From the IMG/VR virus record IMGVR_UViG_3300044712_000792, positions 1-64,000 of that record: a stretch of DNA of 64,000 nucleotides; one strand, given 5' to 3'. The position numbers and the translations under genes are program-made. Each line of letters begins with the position of its first letter. Position 1 is the stretch's first letter. The notes beneath the pieces were generated by a model. It ran no database searches. It had not been told where the DNA came from and saw only the letters and a list, made by a program, of their open reading frames with translations. This document shows positions 41,098-52,800 of this stretch, in pieces. Source of the stretch: a virus.

Positions 41098-41322
41098 TCA
41101 CTCCTTTTGTTTATATTCTTTACGGTCATTCAATATAGCAGAACCTTCATATTGTATCAATAATGTTATTTCAATAATCCCTGTTTTGTTGTCCCTTGTT
41201 GCTGAAATTGTTTTAACATCATTTACCGAACCCCACCTTCCTTGACAATTTTCCAAAATTTCGTTAATCTCTTCCGTTACATCGCTTTCGCTACCTTTGA
41301 ATGTCTTGATTAAAACCTTCAT
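41098..41322 (-). CDS. Hypothetical small protein, first gene of tail block
   Basis: 74 residues, alpha-beta-beta in outline (VTEEINEILENC, then TISATRDNKTGIIEITLLIQ). The - strand ribosome site GGAGACTT precedes the ATG. Located before the gp25-like gene. Not recognised. Confidence 0.7.
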   Translation of the reverse strand: MKVLIKTFKGSESDVTEEINEILENCQGRWGSVNDVKTISATRDNKTGIIEITLLIQYEGSAILNDRKEYKQKE

Positions 41323-41369
41323 AAGTCTCCTTCACGAGTTTTGGTGTCAATTTCTTGAACCGGGCTTTA

Positions 41370-41385
41370 CTTTATATTCTTTTCC
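41370..41385 (-). promoter_or_regulatory. Class II motif reading into tail genes
   Basis: Read on the - strand it is GGAAAAGAATATAAAG, 48 bases before the start at 41322. It is half of an inverted repeat (TTATATTC at 41372-41379 and GAATATAA at 41397-41404). Confidence 0.55.
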
Positions 41386-41390
41386 GAATT

Positions 41391-41405
41391 AGAATAGAAT
41401 ATAAG
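41391..41405 (+). promoter_or_regulatory. Class II motif reading into giant genes
   Basis: AGAATAGAATATAAG lies 47 bases before the ATG at 41452 and mirrors the - strand copy, making one divergent control region for tail and giant genes. Confidence 0.55.
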
Positions 41406-41451
41406 ATAAATGGTTATTTACCTTGAAATATAAGAAAAAAAGGGGTCAATT

Positions 41452-44400
41452 ATGGTCAAATTAATAGAGGCAGACATTCCTGTTAGAATATTGCTTTCTG
41501 AAGCTAAATTGAGAGATGTATATGAACAATATAAGCTAACAGATGAAGAAAAACTGTATTTTAACCAAATCATTGAAAAACAAAGACATTTACAAAAATA
41601 TATGCCACACATAATAAAATTCATCAAAGAGGATGGGTATGCCCCAAGTGTAGTCTTTGAGATATTCAATCTGTTTGAAAAATACAAAGATGTTGTCCCA
41701 CATAAAGACTTTATGGATGCTAAATATTATTCTACGCTTTTAGACTTTAGACAAGCAATAAAAGTAGCACAAAGAGAGAAAAAAGCAGCTGTAATTGGTG
41801 GAGTAAACCCTAGTGTTGTTGAACGAATTGAGAATGGATTAAAACAGTTTTCAACAACAACATTTCTAGTTTCTGAAACAGACGAATATTGGGTTATTTA
41901 TATTGGGTCGTTTCCAGCTAGTGTTTATTTCTGTGAAGAACCTAGAAAACAGACATCAAAACTCGGTGGACCTCCTTGGTGTATTGGAGCCCAAGAAGGC
42001 AATTACAATAACTACCATCGTGATTACAAATCGTGTTTTTTGATTCAACCCAAAGATGGATATATGAAAAGCACCATTTTCTATGCTAGTGCTACCGCTC
42101 TTGAAAGAACAGATATTATGAACACAATGCATTATGATGAAGGTCCCTGGCATGGTGTCCTTAAGGTAATCAGAGAAAATGAAATGGTGAAAAAGATTTG
42201 GGAGGTTAGAAGGGCGCAGCCTAGTCTTGCTATAAAAGATGTATCATTTTTTGTTATATCTGGTATTCCTGTTGGGACAGATTCTATGAAAACAATTGAA
42301 ACGCTAATAGAAAAAGAAGGAATAACTTTAACAAAAGATGAATGGGAGGAAATAAAGAAAAGTCCACAAACAGTTCTATCAAGAATATCATCTTGTCCTA
42401 GTAATAAAGGGTTTTTTTATTGGATAGCTTATGCTGGTATTTGGCCAGAGTATTATGACATTTATTGTAAGGGTAGTGCTAAATTGTATGATTCAAAACT
42501 ACCATTCAAATTGAAAGTAGACTTGGTGAAAGCAGGGTCAAATTATGGAACACATTTAATGTATTCGTTTGGGACATTAATGAGCAAACTTGGTGACATT
42601 AAAGTTGATGATTTTCTTGACGAAGCAACCGTTGCCACACTATTCAACGAGTACAAGAAAGACAATAATAACACTTTAGAACTATTGTCACAACTTAATT
42701 TTGATACAAAGGAAGAAAAACTTATTGATTTCATAAGATTCGCTGTTGCCCACCCAAAACTTCTTCGTTCCCCAGCTACAGCTAATAGTATATTTCATGA
42801 TGCTAATGCCCATCTTGCCCATTTTACAGCAAATTTAATGCTTCAAACACTACAACTGTTAGAAAAAAAGGTTAAAATATCCGATATACTAAAAAAATTA
42901 GTTCCAGAAACAGATTATGAAACAAAAATTATAGCATATAATTCTATGGGTTTACCTGCTTGGGAGATGACACAAGAAAATTTAGTAAACGGTAGCATAG
43001 AGGCTGTCGCAGAGATAGAAAAGAATCGTGCAACCCTAAAGAAAGGTTATAGTATAGAGTATTTGAAATTGTATGTGTTTACATATCCAGAGTTACTCCC
43101 AATACTATTATCGGAACACAATTATGCTCAAACATTTAAGAATTTCTACAATATTACCGCAGAAACTAGAGATAAATTTGTTAAATTTTATGTTTCTATA
43201 CCTCAATCTTATAGAGATTTGTTTGAGAAAATACTTACCGATATTGGGTACACTACTGATACGGCATTAGTAGAATCGTTTATGGAAGCTTATAAAGCAG
43301 ATGCCTCATTTTTGGATGAAAAACAGATATACACAATCTTTAAACACGCTATTAACAACTATGGTAATGGTTATTTTTCTTGGATTAACGGCCCTTTACA
43401 ACAGTTATTTACAGACCCAGCAGTTAAAAACCCTATGAGTAACGCTATAAATTTTTACCCTAGAATATTTAGACCTATTGAAGGAACAGCTAACTTCAAA
43501 AAAATAATACAACAATATAATAGATTTCAAGATGCTGTGCGTTATGCTTCAAGTCATGATGTTAGACCAAGTTCAAGAACTTGGGGTAATAATTTAACTT
43601 TTGAAATGTTGCAAATGTATACAGACCAGCAACTTACAAATATGTATATGCTAACAAATTATCTTTCATTTAGCCCAGACAACGAAACTACTCAAGAAGT
43701 CATATATATGTTTTCTAATGAAGTAGTTGCTGCATTTGTAGCATCTAACCCAAAGATAAAAGATATTAATAAAGTAGGTCTAATATTTTTCAATTTAAAA
43801 AAACTATTGAAAACAGAAGAAAAAATGTTAGAATACTTAAAATCAAATGTGGTTAATGATGTTATAGCTGATTGTGATTCTCTTGAAGCTCTGGAAACAC
43901 TTGGTAAGTTTGGTGCGTTCCTTATAGCTGCAAATAAAGAAAAGTTTGAAAAATTCCTAGCCGAAACAAAAGAGTGGAGTTCTGGGCTTATAAAGTATCT
44001 TTTAGCTTTTCAATATGGCACTTTAGATAATGGAGTAATAGATGCAATTTTAAGGCATAAATCGGTTTTTGAAGAAGCGTTCAAAACTAGTACTTTTAAG
44101 GATTTCCCAAATTCGTTAGTCCAACAAGCCTATAATATGTTTTCTTATAATGTTTATCATGGTGGTGGTCTGTCTAATGTTGAAACTATTAAGCTATTCC
44201 TTTCTATGGATTTTAAGAATTTAATAGAACCATTAGACCTAGCAAAGCAAAACAATTTATGGAATTGGATGGCGTATGCTGTTGGTAGGACTTCTTCATA
44301 TAGCAGTAGTATGCCTACTGTTGGTTCTCCTGCTGCGGTAACATCAATAACTAAATTACAAGAAATGGCATTCAAATTACCTAAACTAATAGCATTAGCA

Positions 44401-45645
44401 AAGCAATTAACCCGAATGGAAACATTAAAACGTCAAGATGGTGGGGTTAAAAGACTTTATACCAATATTGATTACATTTTAGCTTTTAGCGAAACCTTGG
44501 AGATAGGGAAAATCCTTTTTGATGGTGTATATGATACCCCTACTATAGATAAAAAATTTGCTAAAGTGGCGAGCCTTAACTTAAAACACCCCGGATATGC
44601 TATGTTACATATGCTACACGGAGTAATAAAGGCAGAAGTACTAAAAAGTTTAGATGAATATATGCCAGCGATTATGACAATACTTAAATGGGATTATGCA
44701 AAACTACAAAATTTGTTGGGTAAAATAAACATATCTGATATAGCAGAAGCTTCACAGAACAATACACTAGAAGAACTCTTGTCAAACCAAGAATACATAC
44801 ACATAACCTTACCAAATTGCTTGTATGATTTACTCCAATTTGCGGAAGATGGCGATTATCATTACGGAATAGCTATAAATGCTATACCAGAGGTTGGTAT
44901 TGCAACCTATTCAAACACAGAAGTATCGTTGGTGGCTTTACATAAAACTATTAAATCAAAATCTATTGTAGTAATTTTAAAAAATCATAGGTTTGTTTTA
45001 CCTAATAGGAGTAAGGGTAGAAAATCTAGTGATGTTAATATTGTTATTGAAAAATTTAAGGCTAGTATTTCTGATGTAAAGTTTTTTGATAAGTTTAATG
45101 ACGATAAGTATAGTGGTCGCATTGAATTAATCAAACATTTAGTTCCAGATAATAGTCAAGAAATAGATAAAGTAGTATCTCATATTTTATCTACTTGGGA
45201 TAATTCAATGAAAGGACTTGGCAGGAAAATACAGGTATATGTTATGTTTTATGGGGATTCTAGTGGTATTACGGTTAATAAGTTATTGGTAGATTTTATA
45301 GAGGCGAATCTTAATGCAGGGTTTTTGGGTAGCCTTCTAAATGCATATAATTACTATATGCCAACCATTTCAAAAGAGAAAAAAACAAGGTTCTGGTATA
45401 TAGCAGGGTTGGCTTGTGTGTTTGGTGTTAAAAACAATATTGATGTCGCAAAAATAAGTGGATGGACACCAGTCCTTTCACAATTAAAAATGGCTAGTTT
45501 GACATTTGATTTAAAGGATACAATTAAACAGATATTCAATTTGCGAGTTCCGTTACTAACTTCAATAGAGAAGTTAGAAATATCATCAAGTAACAAGCAT
45601 GCATTAAAAACTCTTATGAATTTAGAAGGTATAGAACAATGGTAA
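41452..45645 (+). CDS. Giant WCIG-family protein 1 (1397 aa)
   Basis: No known family recognised. The N-terminal region (about residues 15-240) opens with LLSEAKLRDVYEQYKLT and IIEKQRHLQKYMPHI, then has ETDEYWVIYIGSFPASVYF, PPWCIGA (W176, C177) and a DIMN segment. This region recurs in the next two genes and at 62332. The remaining 1,150 residues are mostly helical, repeated short units without obvious membrane segments. It has no signal peptide. AAGGGG lies about eight bases before the ATG. It points opposite to the tail genes on both sides. Virion protein, injected effector or host-takeover protein are all possible. Confidence 0.85.
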   Translation: MVKLIEADIPVRILLSEAKLRDVYEQYKLTDEEKLYFNQIIEKQRHLQKYMPHIIKFIKEDGYAPSVVFEIFNLFEKYKDVVPHKDFMDAKYYSTLLDFRQAIKVAQREKKAAVIGGVNPSVVERIENGLKQFSTTTFLVSETDEYWVIYIGSFPASVYFCEEPRKQTSKLGGPPWCIGAQEGNYNNYHRDYKSCFLIQPKDGYMKSTIFYASATALERTDIMNTMHYDEGPWHGVLKVIRENEMVKKIWEVRRAQPSLAIKDVSFFVISGIPVGTDSMKTIETLIEKEGITLTKDEWEEIKKSPQTVLSRISSCPSNKGFFYWIAYAGIWPEYYDIYCKGSAKLYDSKLPFKLKVDLVKAGSNYGTHLMYSFGTLMSKLGDIKVDDFLDEATVATLFNEYKKDNNNTLELLSQLNFDTKEEKLIDFIRFAVAHPKLLRSPATANSIFHDANAHLAHFTANLMLQTLQLLEKKVKISDILKKLVPETDYETKIIAYNSMGLPAWEMTQENLVNGSIEAVAEIEKNRATLKKGYSIEYLKLYVFTYPELLPILLSEHNYAQTFKNFYNITAETRDKFVKFYVSIPQSYRDLFEKILTDIGYTTDTALVESFMEAYKADASFLDEKQIYTIFKHAINNYGNGYFSWINGPLQQLFTDPAVKNPMSNAINFYPRIFRPIEGTANFKKIIQQYNRFQDAVRYASSHDVRPSSRTWGNNLTFEMLQMYTDQQLTNMYMLTNYLSFSPDNETTQEVIYMFSNEVVAAFVASNPKIKDINKVGLIFFNLKKLLKTEEKMLEYLKSNVVNDVIADCDSLEALETLGKFGAFLIAANKEKFEKFLAETKEWSSGLIKYLLAFQYGTLDNGVIDAILRHKSVFEEAFKTSTFKDFPNSLVQQAYNMFSYNVYHGGGLSNVETIKLFLSMDFKNLIEPLDLAKQNNLWNWMAYAVGRTSSYSSSMPTVGSPAAVTSITKLQEMAFKLPKLIALAKQLTRMETLKRQDGGVKRLYTNIDYILAFSETLEIGKILFDGVYDTPTIDKKFAKVASLNLKHPGYAMLHMLHGVIKAEVLKSLDEYMPAIMTILKWDYAKLQNLLGKINISDIAEASQNNTLEELLSNQEYIHITLPNCLYDLLQFAEDGDYHYGIAINAIPEVGIATYSNTEVSLVALHKTIKSKSIVVILKNHRFVLPNRSKGRKSSDVNIVIEKFKASISDVKFFDKFNDDKYSGRIELIKHLVPDNSQEIDKVVSHILSTWDNSMKGLGRKIQVYVMFYGDSSGITVNKLLVDFIEANLNAGFLGSLLNAYNYYMPTISKEKKTRFWYIAGLACVFGVKNNIDVAKISGWTPVLSQLKMASLTFDLKDTIKQIFNLRVPLLTSIEKLEISSSNKHALKTLMNLEGIEQW

Positions 45646-48600
45646 AAAAACTTATTACCGAAGCTAGATTAAGGGATGTTTATACCAAATACAACTTGAC
45701 TGACGATGAAAAAACCTATTTTAATAAGGTCATTGAGAAGCAAAAATTTATGCAGAAGTATATGCCACAAATTGTCAAATTCGTCAAACAAGATGGGGAA
45801 GAAGCAGATTTTGTTCTTGATGTATTTAATACATTTGAAAACTACAAGGATAAGGTTGAACATAAGGACTTTTTAGACGAGAAGGCTTACCCAGATTTGT
45901 ATTCGTATAGGGCTGCTGTTAAAAACTTTATGACCACAAAACGAGTAGCATCAAATCCTATCAGAGAAAATGTTGAAAATGGGCTAAACCAATTCAGCAC
46001 AACAACTTACCTTGTTAAAGAAACAGATAATTTTTGGCTTATTTATATAGGTTCTTTTCCAGCTAGTGTGTATTTCTGTACAGAACCAAGAAAAGTAACG
46101 GGTCGTCTAGGAGGCTCACCTTGGTGTATTGGTGCTAATGAAAGTAACTATAATGGTTATCACGATGGTGGCAATTTGTGCTTTATTGTAATGTTTAAAG
46201 ATACATACGATAAAAGCACCATTTATTATGCAAATAGAAGTGGGTTTACTAGAACAGACATTATGAACCACGCATACAATACTGATGCTGGTACTATTTG
46301 TGATGGTGTTTATCAGATTATAAAAGCAGACCCTATGGTAAATAAACTGTGGGATGCTAGAAATAAAGTGGGTAACTCAATACCAATAAGTTTTGTGTCT
46401 TCTTTTGTTTTAGCTGGAATGGAAGTATCTTCAGATAAGAATTTGTTATTAGATGCTGTTTTGAAGAAGCACAATATTCAACTTAATGGGGAAGAATTAG
46501 ACCTATTAAAAAGAAGGTTTAGTATCTCTGCTACAACTGTTTTGAATTATATGAGTGAAGCCCCTACTAAAGAAGATTATTGGCATTGGGTTAGAGTGTC
46601 AGCAACAATGCAAGGCCAGGGCCTACTAGTAAGTCGTAATTTGAGTAAGCTATTGTATAATTCAAAAGTTCCATTTTCAGTTAAGAAAAAAATAGCAAGA
46701 GCTCCAGATGGTGGTGCCCCTGATATGTGGTATAGATTTTCATATCTTATATACCCCTTAAATATAGATGACCTTGATTCTTTGTTCCCTGGTGATTTGC
46801 TATCAGAGTTTATTGAGGCTACTACGCCAACTTTAATGAGAAATGAGATTTTTAATTGGTTTTATGCGAGTGCTGGACTTGAATTTTCAGAGTACAAAAA
46901 AGAAGAACTTATTGGATTACTTGAATTTATTAAAACAAATCCTTCCTTCGTTTCTGCAATTCTTGGTAGTATCAGTAAATTTAGCAAATTTACTGTTGGG
47001 TTATTGCTACAAGCGTTTAATCTTTTATTGAAAAAAGAAGCAAATGTTGATACTATGTTAGATAAGCTAGTTCCTTCTACAGAATATGAAACTAAAATAT
47101 TAGAGATATTGAAGATAGGTTCGTTAAGCACTTGGAAACTAACAAAAGAACAAGTAATGGCCGCCGATTTGGAAGTATTAAAACAAGTAAATGAAAAAGC
47201 AAATATAGATATAATTGTACAATATGGACTATCTCAATCTGCAATTAGATATCTTACACTTAAATACCCTAAAATTATAACAATACTAAAAGAAGCACAT
47301 AAATTTCTTTACAACACAGGTTTTATTGGTGGACAGGGGGAAGAAGAATTTATCACAGGATTATTAAAATTCCCACCAGAACAAATACGGGAGTTTAACA
47401 AAGCATTTGAATCAACAGGCTATTCTATGGATAATGGAATTGCTTATTGTTTGGGTTGTTTATTCAAATCTGATATAAGCTTTTTATCCCCAGAGTTACA
47501 AATTAGTTGTGTGCGCTGGACAATAAATAGCTATGGTAATGAATATTTTTCTTTCAGTAGAGGCTTGTTAAGGAATGTGCCATTTTTTCCAAAACAGAAA
47601 GAGGTTACACTACTCCCTAACATATTTGACCAACCTATTATGATGTTCAAACCAGCAGAAGGAACTGCCAATTTTAAAAAGATTCTAGCCAACTATGAGA
47701 AATTTCTTAATGCAATTTTTTATGTTCAATCTAGTGGTTTGACATTAAACTATCAGACAGAATTTTTTAGGTCTATGTCATATGAAACCCTCTCAATGTA
47801 TTCAGAATACCAATTAACAAATCTATTTTTGTTATCACCTTATCTATCAAATCAACAAGAAAATGATGAGACCAAAGATGTAGCTTTAAAATACTCTAGA
47901 AGATTAATACTAGCATTCTTGAAAAGCCTACCACGAATCTCAAATATAAACCATGTTGGACCTTTACTTAACAAATTAAAGGGTTTGTTGGGCACAGAAG
48001 AAAAAATGATTGAGTTTATGAGTAGCCATTCTATTAGCACTAATATGATTCACTTGAAAACTATAGAGCAAATGGAAAAACTATCTAGATATGGTATGTT
48101 TAATTTAACAGCTAGTTATGAGAATATGGAAGCCTTTTTTTCAGAAACAGAAGATATATATGTTGAAGTGGCTAGATATATGAAATTGTCAGGCATTTCA
48201 GAACTAAACAATTCGGTTATTACAGAAGCATTAAAAACTATTGGATTGTTCAGAACTGAAGTTAAAAAAAGCAACTTTTTGAAGCTATCTCCGATAAACT
48301 TTAATGCCGTAAACGCTTTTTGGTTAAATATGGTGTATAAAACAAATTCTAATTATATTTGGCTAACTGAACATATTAGCTTATTTTTCAGTATGGATTT
48401 TGAACGCCTAGACCGTATGGCACCAGAATTTGTTAAACCAAACGCTTTTGCTGGTTGGCTACAAAGTTTCTATAATGGTGGGAATCTTTGGAATGCTGGG
48501 GACGAGAAGGCAAAATCTGCAATAGAAAATGCCTTAAATTATTTAGAATCCGTAATGCCAATCAGAGAGATGTTTAAAAAGTTGGGTGTGACAAATTATT

Positions 48601-49856
48601 CAAATGATGGGTCTTCTGGGGCTTCTAGGGTATTAAAATATGGTAAATTTCTATTAGACACCTGGGAAAACGATAAAGTAACTACAACCATCATTAAAAA
48701 TATACACGCAAATTCTTATTCTACATCTTGGATGCCAATTGTTGAAAAACTTCTTCCACAATTAAAGCACCCTAGTTATGCCTTTCTACCGCTTATCTTT
48801 TCTGGTGATGTAACTACCGAATCCATAATAAAAATTAATGACATTATGCCAATTCTTGTGGAAAAAACTAACTATGACTATTCTAAACTTTTCTCTTTGT
48901 TACAGCATTTGACTACTGAAGAGATAAAAGAAGCTATTGCTAATAACACATTTGATGATATTATTGATATTACAAATTATAGAAAAATTATATTACCTAG
49001 TTGGCTTGGGGGTATAACAGTAATAAGTGAAACAGATGATTTTATCTATGGTATTGCCTTCAAAACGCTTAATCCACTTATCACACACCCTTCAACAAGA
49101 GATAAAATAAATCTTGTTGCAATACACAAAAGTTTACCAAATAAAAGCGTATATGCTATTTTGGAAAACCATGTTATTACCTTGCCTGCTGGAAGCACAA
49201 TAGACCCAATAGACCTTCAGCCTTTGATTAAAGAGTTCAAACATATGTTAAGTCAAGAACATATCATTAAGAAGTTGATTTCAGCAGGTTACCCTTCTTA
49301 TATTAGTGCTATATACCCTAACGACTTGGCAACAAAAGAAAGAATATGTAAATTTATCTTCTCCAATAGTCTTAACAACAACTTTATGATTGATATGGCT
49401 AACAAAATTGCTCTGTATATTTCTATGTACTACAAAAGTGGAGAACTCGAAATAAATAAAATGCTAATGGACTATTTAGAAGGATTGGTAACTAGAAGTG
49501 ATGCCCCAAGTGGACACATTGACACTATGCTAGGTGGTAGTCAATATTATAAGCCAAATATGGAGTCTTCTAAAAAAACACTCTATTGGTTTGTTTGTTG
49601 TCTTGCTATACTGTTGGGCATTAAAAACGGCATAGACATACGAACTAGAACTGCGTTTGATAACTATTATAACTACTTAAGGCCTAGTTTTCTTACTATG
49701 GACGGTAGAAGTATAATAAAGGATATGTTTGACCTTAAACCTCCCATTTTAGATTCAATAGATAACTTGGTTCTCCCGGGTAACGAAGATACAAATACCC
49801 ATAATAAAGGCGTCATTAAAATGCTTTTGGGCTTGGAAGGAATTAAAGAATGGTAA
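45639..49856 (+). CDS. Giant WCIG-family protein 2 (1405 aa)
   Basis: Closest paralog of the preceding gene. It begins MVKKLITEARLRDVYTKYNL, with WLIYIGSFPASVYF at 133-146 and PWCIGA at 161-166, and both proteins end in a GLEGI/NLEGI-x-x-W peptide. The similarity runs along the whole length (for example EGTANFKKI in both, near residue 670). The start overlaps the previous stop as ATGGTAA, so translation is probably coupled. Function unknown. Confidence 0.85.
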   Translation: MVKKLITEARLRDVYTKYNLTDDEKTYFNKVIEKQKFMQKYMPQIVKFVKQDGEEADFVLDVFNTFENYKDKVEHKDFLDEKAYPDLYSYRAAVKNFMTTKRVASNPIRENVENGLNQFSTTTYLVKETDNFWLIYIGSFPASVYFCTEPRKVTGRLGGSPWCIGANESNYNGYHDGGNLCFIVMFKDTYDKSTIYYANRSGFTRTDIMNHAYNTDAGTICDGVYQIIKADPMVNKLWDARNKVGNSIPISFVSSFVLAGMEVSSDKNLLLDAVLKKHNIQLNGEELDLLKRRFSISATTVLNYMSEAPTKEDYWHWVRVSATMQGQGLLVSRNLSKLLYNSKVPFSVKKKIARAPDGGAPDMWYRFSYLIYPLNIDDLDSLFPGDLLSEFIEATTPTLMRNEIFNWFYASAGLEFSEYKKEELIGLLEFIKTNPSFVSAILGSISKFSKFTVGLLLQAFNLLLKKEANVDTMLDKLVPSTEYETKILEILKIGSLSTWKLTKEQVMAADLEVLKQVNEKANIDIIVQYGLSQSAIRYLTLKYPKIITILKEAHKFLYNTGFIGGQGEEEFITGLLKFPPEQIREFNKAFESTGYSMDNGIAYCLGCLFKSDISFLSPELQISCVRWTINSYGNEYFSFSRGLLRNVPFFPKQKEVTLLPNIFDQPIMMFKPAEGTANFKKILANYEKFLNAIFYVQSSGLTLNYQTEFFRSMSYETLSMYSEYQLTNLFLLSPYLSNQQENDETKDVALKYSRRLILAFLKSLPRISNINHVGPLLNKLKGLLGTEEKMIEFMSSHSISTNMIHLKTIEQMEKLSRYGMFNLTASYENMEAFFSETEDIYVEVARYMKLSGISELNNSVITEALKTIGLFRTEVKKSNFLKLSPINFNAVNAFWLNMVYKTNSNYIWLTEHISLFFSMDFERLDRMAPEFVKPNAFAGWLQSFYNGGNLWNAGDEKAKSAIENALNYLESVMPIREMFKKLGVTNYSNDGSSGASRVLKYGKFLLDTWENDKVTTTIIKNIHANSYSTSWMPIVEKLLPQLKHPSYAFLPLIFSGDVTTESIIKINDIMPILVEKTNYDYSKLFSLLQHLTTEEIKEAIANNTFDDIIDITNYRKIILPSWLGGITVISETDDFIYGIAFKTLNPLITHPSTRDKINLVAIHKSLPNKSVYAILENHVITLPAGSTIDPIDLQPLIKEFKHMLSQEHIIKKLISAGYPSYISAIYPNDLATKERICKFIFSNSLNNNFMIDMANKIALYISMYYKSGELEINKMLMDYLEGLVTRSDAPSGHIDTMLGGSQYYKPNMESSKKTLYWFVCCLAILLGIKNGIDIRTRTAFDNYYNYLRPSFLTMDGRSIIKDMFDLKPPILDSIDNLVLPGNEDTNTHNKGVIKMLLGLEGIKEW

Positions 49857-52800
49857 GAAAACTTATTACCGAAGCGTCTCTTAAAGAATGGTATGCTAAA
49901 TTTGGCGTTACTGCTGATGAAAAAGCTATTTATGATGATATAATAGCTAAACAACCATATATGCAAAAGTATATTGGCAGAATTGTAAAATGGCATAAAG
50001 TTGATAGAGAAAAGCTAAAGGATATTATTGACAACCTAATCAAGTTTGATGAGAACATTAAGAATATTGCAGATAGAGATATATACTCAAAGAAATATGA
50101 GTTCCTAGATGCAGTAAAAGAAGTCATTGAGAACCTACCAAAATGGTTTGATAGGCTTAATATACCGAAAGAGTTTGAGAAGATATTGGCAAGACACCCT
50201 AAAGATGCCTTTAAACTCACAGAAACAGCCGATTACTTCGTGTTCTATATAGGGTCATATGATGCCTCTACCGACCTTTGTTATTACCCAAGGCTTTATA
50301 CTGACTATTTACTATCAATTCACACTCCTAGCACAAATAATGGTTGGTGTATAGGACAGCCTAATACTAGAGGCTTCTTTGACGGACAGAGGGGTTCAGA
50401 TGGGTTATATTTCCTAGTTCAATATAAGACCACTTTCAAAAAAAGCTGTATCTATATTCTTCATTCTGATGGTAGTTTCCGTAGGCATAATGTCCATAAT
50501 TACCCTGGTAGTGGTTTTCCTGATGAACAAGAACCTGGTATAATGAAGATGGCATTTGACGACGAAAGGATAGTGAAAATATTTGCGGAACAAAAAAGGT
50601 ATGCTTATCGTATGATTATAGATTTCATCTCTTGGAAAGTTATTGGTGGTATGGAAATCAAAAGTGATTTTGATGTATTACTAAATGTCCTAAATGACAA
50701 ATATCAACTTGGTTTGACGGATGAACAAAAAGCAAAATTAAAAGATTTTAATGCAACATTAAACTCTGGTGCGTGGACATCTTCTAGAAACATAATCAAT
50801 AGAATTTCGGCACATCCCAAGATAGAAAGATATTTCTTATGGATGTCTGCTGGTTATGGCGATTATACTTTAGACAAACCAGTAATGGCGTATTTTGAAA
50901 TGATTTATAAGTGTAAAAACCTTACTAATGATATGAAACAGCAACTTACTAATAGACCTGCTGGACACATTAAATTAAACCAAGATATTACCTATGATGA
51001 CCTTATAGCTAGCCCAGAAACTCAAATACCTGTAGATAACTTAAAAGACTTTTACAGTTTTGTTCTACCATATATAGACAAGAGTGATAAAACTAATCTA
51101 CCTAAAGCGGTTTTACTTTATAATAAACTTATTGGGGAGGGTAGAAGGGATAAATTTATTGATGATAGTGGTCGTTTTATGGTTAGAGGACTTAATGTTG
51201 ACTTGTTAATTTCTTTATTTGAAGCTGTTCTAGAAAATCCAAGGATACTTTTTAAGACTTGGGCTAAAGAAACAACCCCAAACAATGACTATGAAAACAT
51301 TATACTTGAGATTATAAGAAAAGATTTGTTTAGAGGAAAGCCTTTAACCCCAGAAGTTATTAAAGCACTTGATATTTCAATGATTGATTCTATGAAAGAG
51401 AAACTAGGAACAGTATTTTCAAGTACAAGTATGATTAATGACGCCTTATATTTCTTTTGTTTATTCCCACAAACTTCAGATAATTATAAGATATTTTCTC
51501 ATATAGCAAGAAATTACCATGATGTTCCTTATGAGGATATGAGAGATTTGTTGAATGTTTTGACACCACAACAAATAAAAGAATTCAATTATTGTTTAGA
51601 CCCAGACCATTTTGGATATACTTACGATAAAGATATGATGAGAAGGATATATGTTATCTTTGGTGCTGAACAAAAAGAGTTCCCCACAGATGTAACAAGG
51701 CGTTTGATGCAAGCAGGTTTAACTAAAAGTAATGGGAGTTGTTTTGCAATTGCTTGTAAAGAAATATTAGGAATGACCACCACAGCCTCATCAGTTTTAA
51801 ATACAACATTAAACAATAGTCCTATGGAATATATAACAGTTAATACATATAAAAGGGCTAAAGTTGTTGCAGAAAAGATTGTTGGTTCTTTGAGTTTAAT
51901 CCCCGGCACTATTTCCTTTAGGTTTAGTAGTAACTGTAGCTTCTTTAATATTGACAATGTGTTAGCATTAAAAGAGCAAGAATTGGCTAATGCTATAATC
52001 TATTCTAGCGGTATTCCAGGGGAATCAGTTTATTTAATGCCGTTCTTGAGAGAGTTTTCACCTGAATTTATTGCTACACTAATAGATTTACAAAATAATA
52101 GTTTGGATATAGAAGACTATTATGTTGCTCTAGAGGTCTTCTTGAACTTAAAAAAGATACTAGTTGAAGAAGAAAAAATATTAAAATTTTTAGGGACAAT
52201 AAATAGACTTGATAGTTCCTTATTGCTAGCAAGTACTGTTGAAGAATTAGAACAAGCAAAATTGTTTGTTGGTATTGCTATGTCTTTCCCAGATGTAGAG
52301 ACAAAGAAAACATTATTGAAGGCTATTGCTGGTGCTGAAAAAGAATTGTTATTTGCCTTTAAGGTTCACAGTCTAATACTAACGAAAGAAGTTATTGACC
52401 TGTTCTTAAGCAAAAAAGAGGAGTTAATAAAAGCATATAACAATAACTTCATTTTCAATTGTGAGTATAGTGGAGATAAAGCTAAACAGAAAATATCCCG
52501 TTTTTTTATGCCTATGATTAATACATATTTACACAATTTTTGGACAAACTACTATAATCCAGAATACATAAATGCATTAAATAACTTTGATTTTGAAAAA
52601 ACATATCCTATTTTGATGAGTATATGTGGTGGTTCAATAAGGAATTCTTCTTGCCCTCTAATTAGTGCTTTTGTCCCTGGCACTGGAACTTTAGTCGGAA
52701 CACTAGAAAAAAACCTTAAAAAATATGAAGAATTTGTATTAACACAAGCAGAGAAATTGAATGTATTAATTAAAAACTCAAAATTCAGCGGTATATTACT

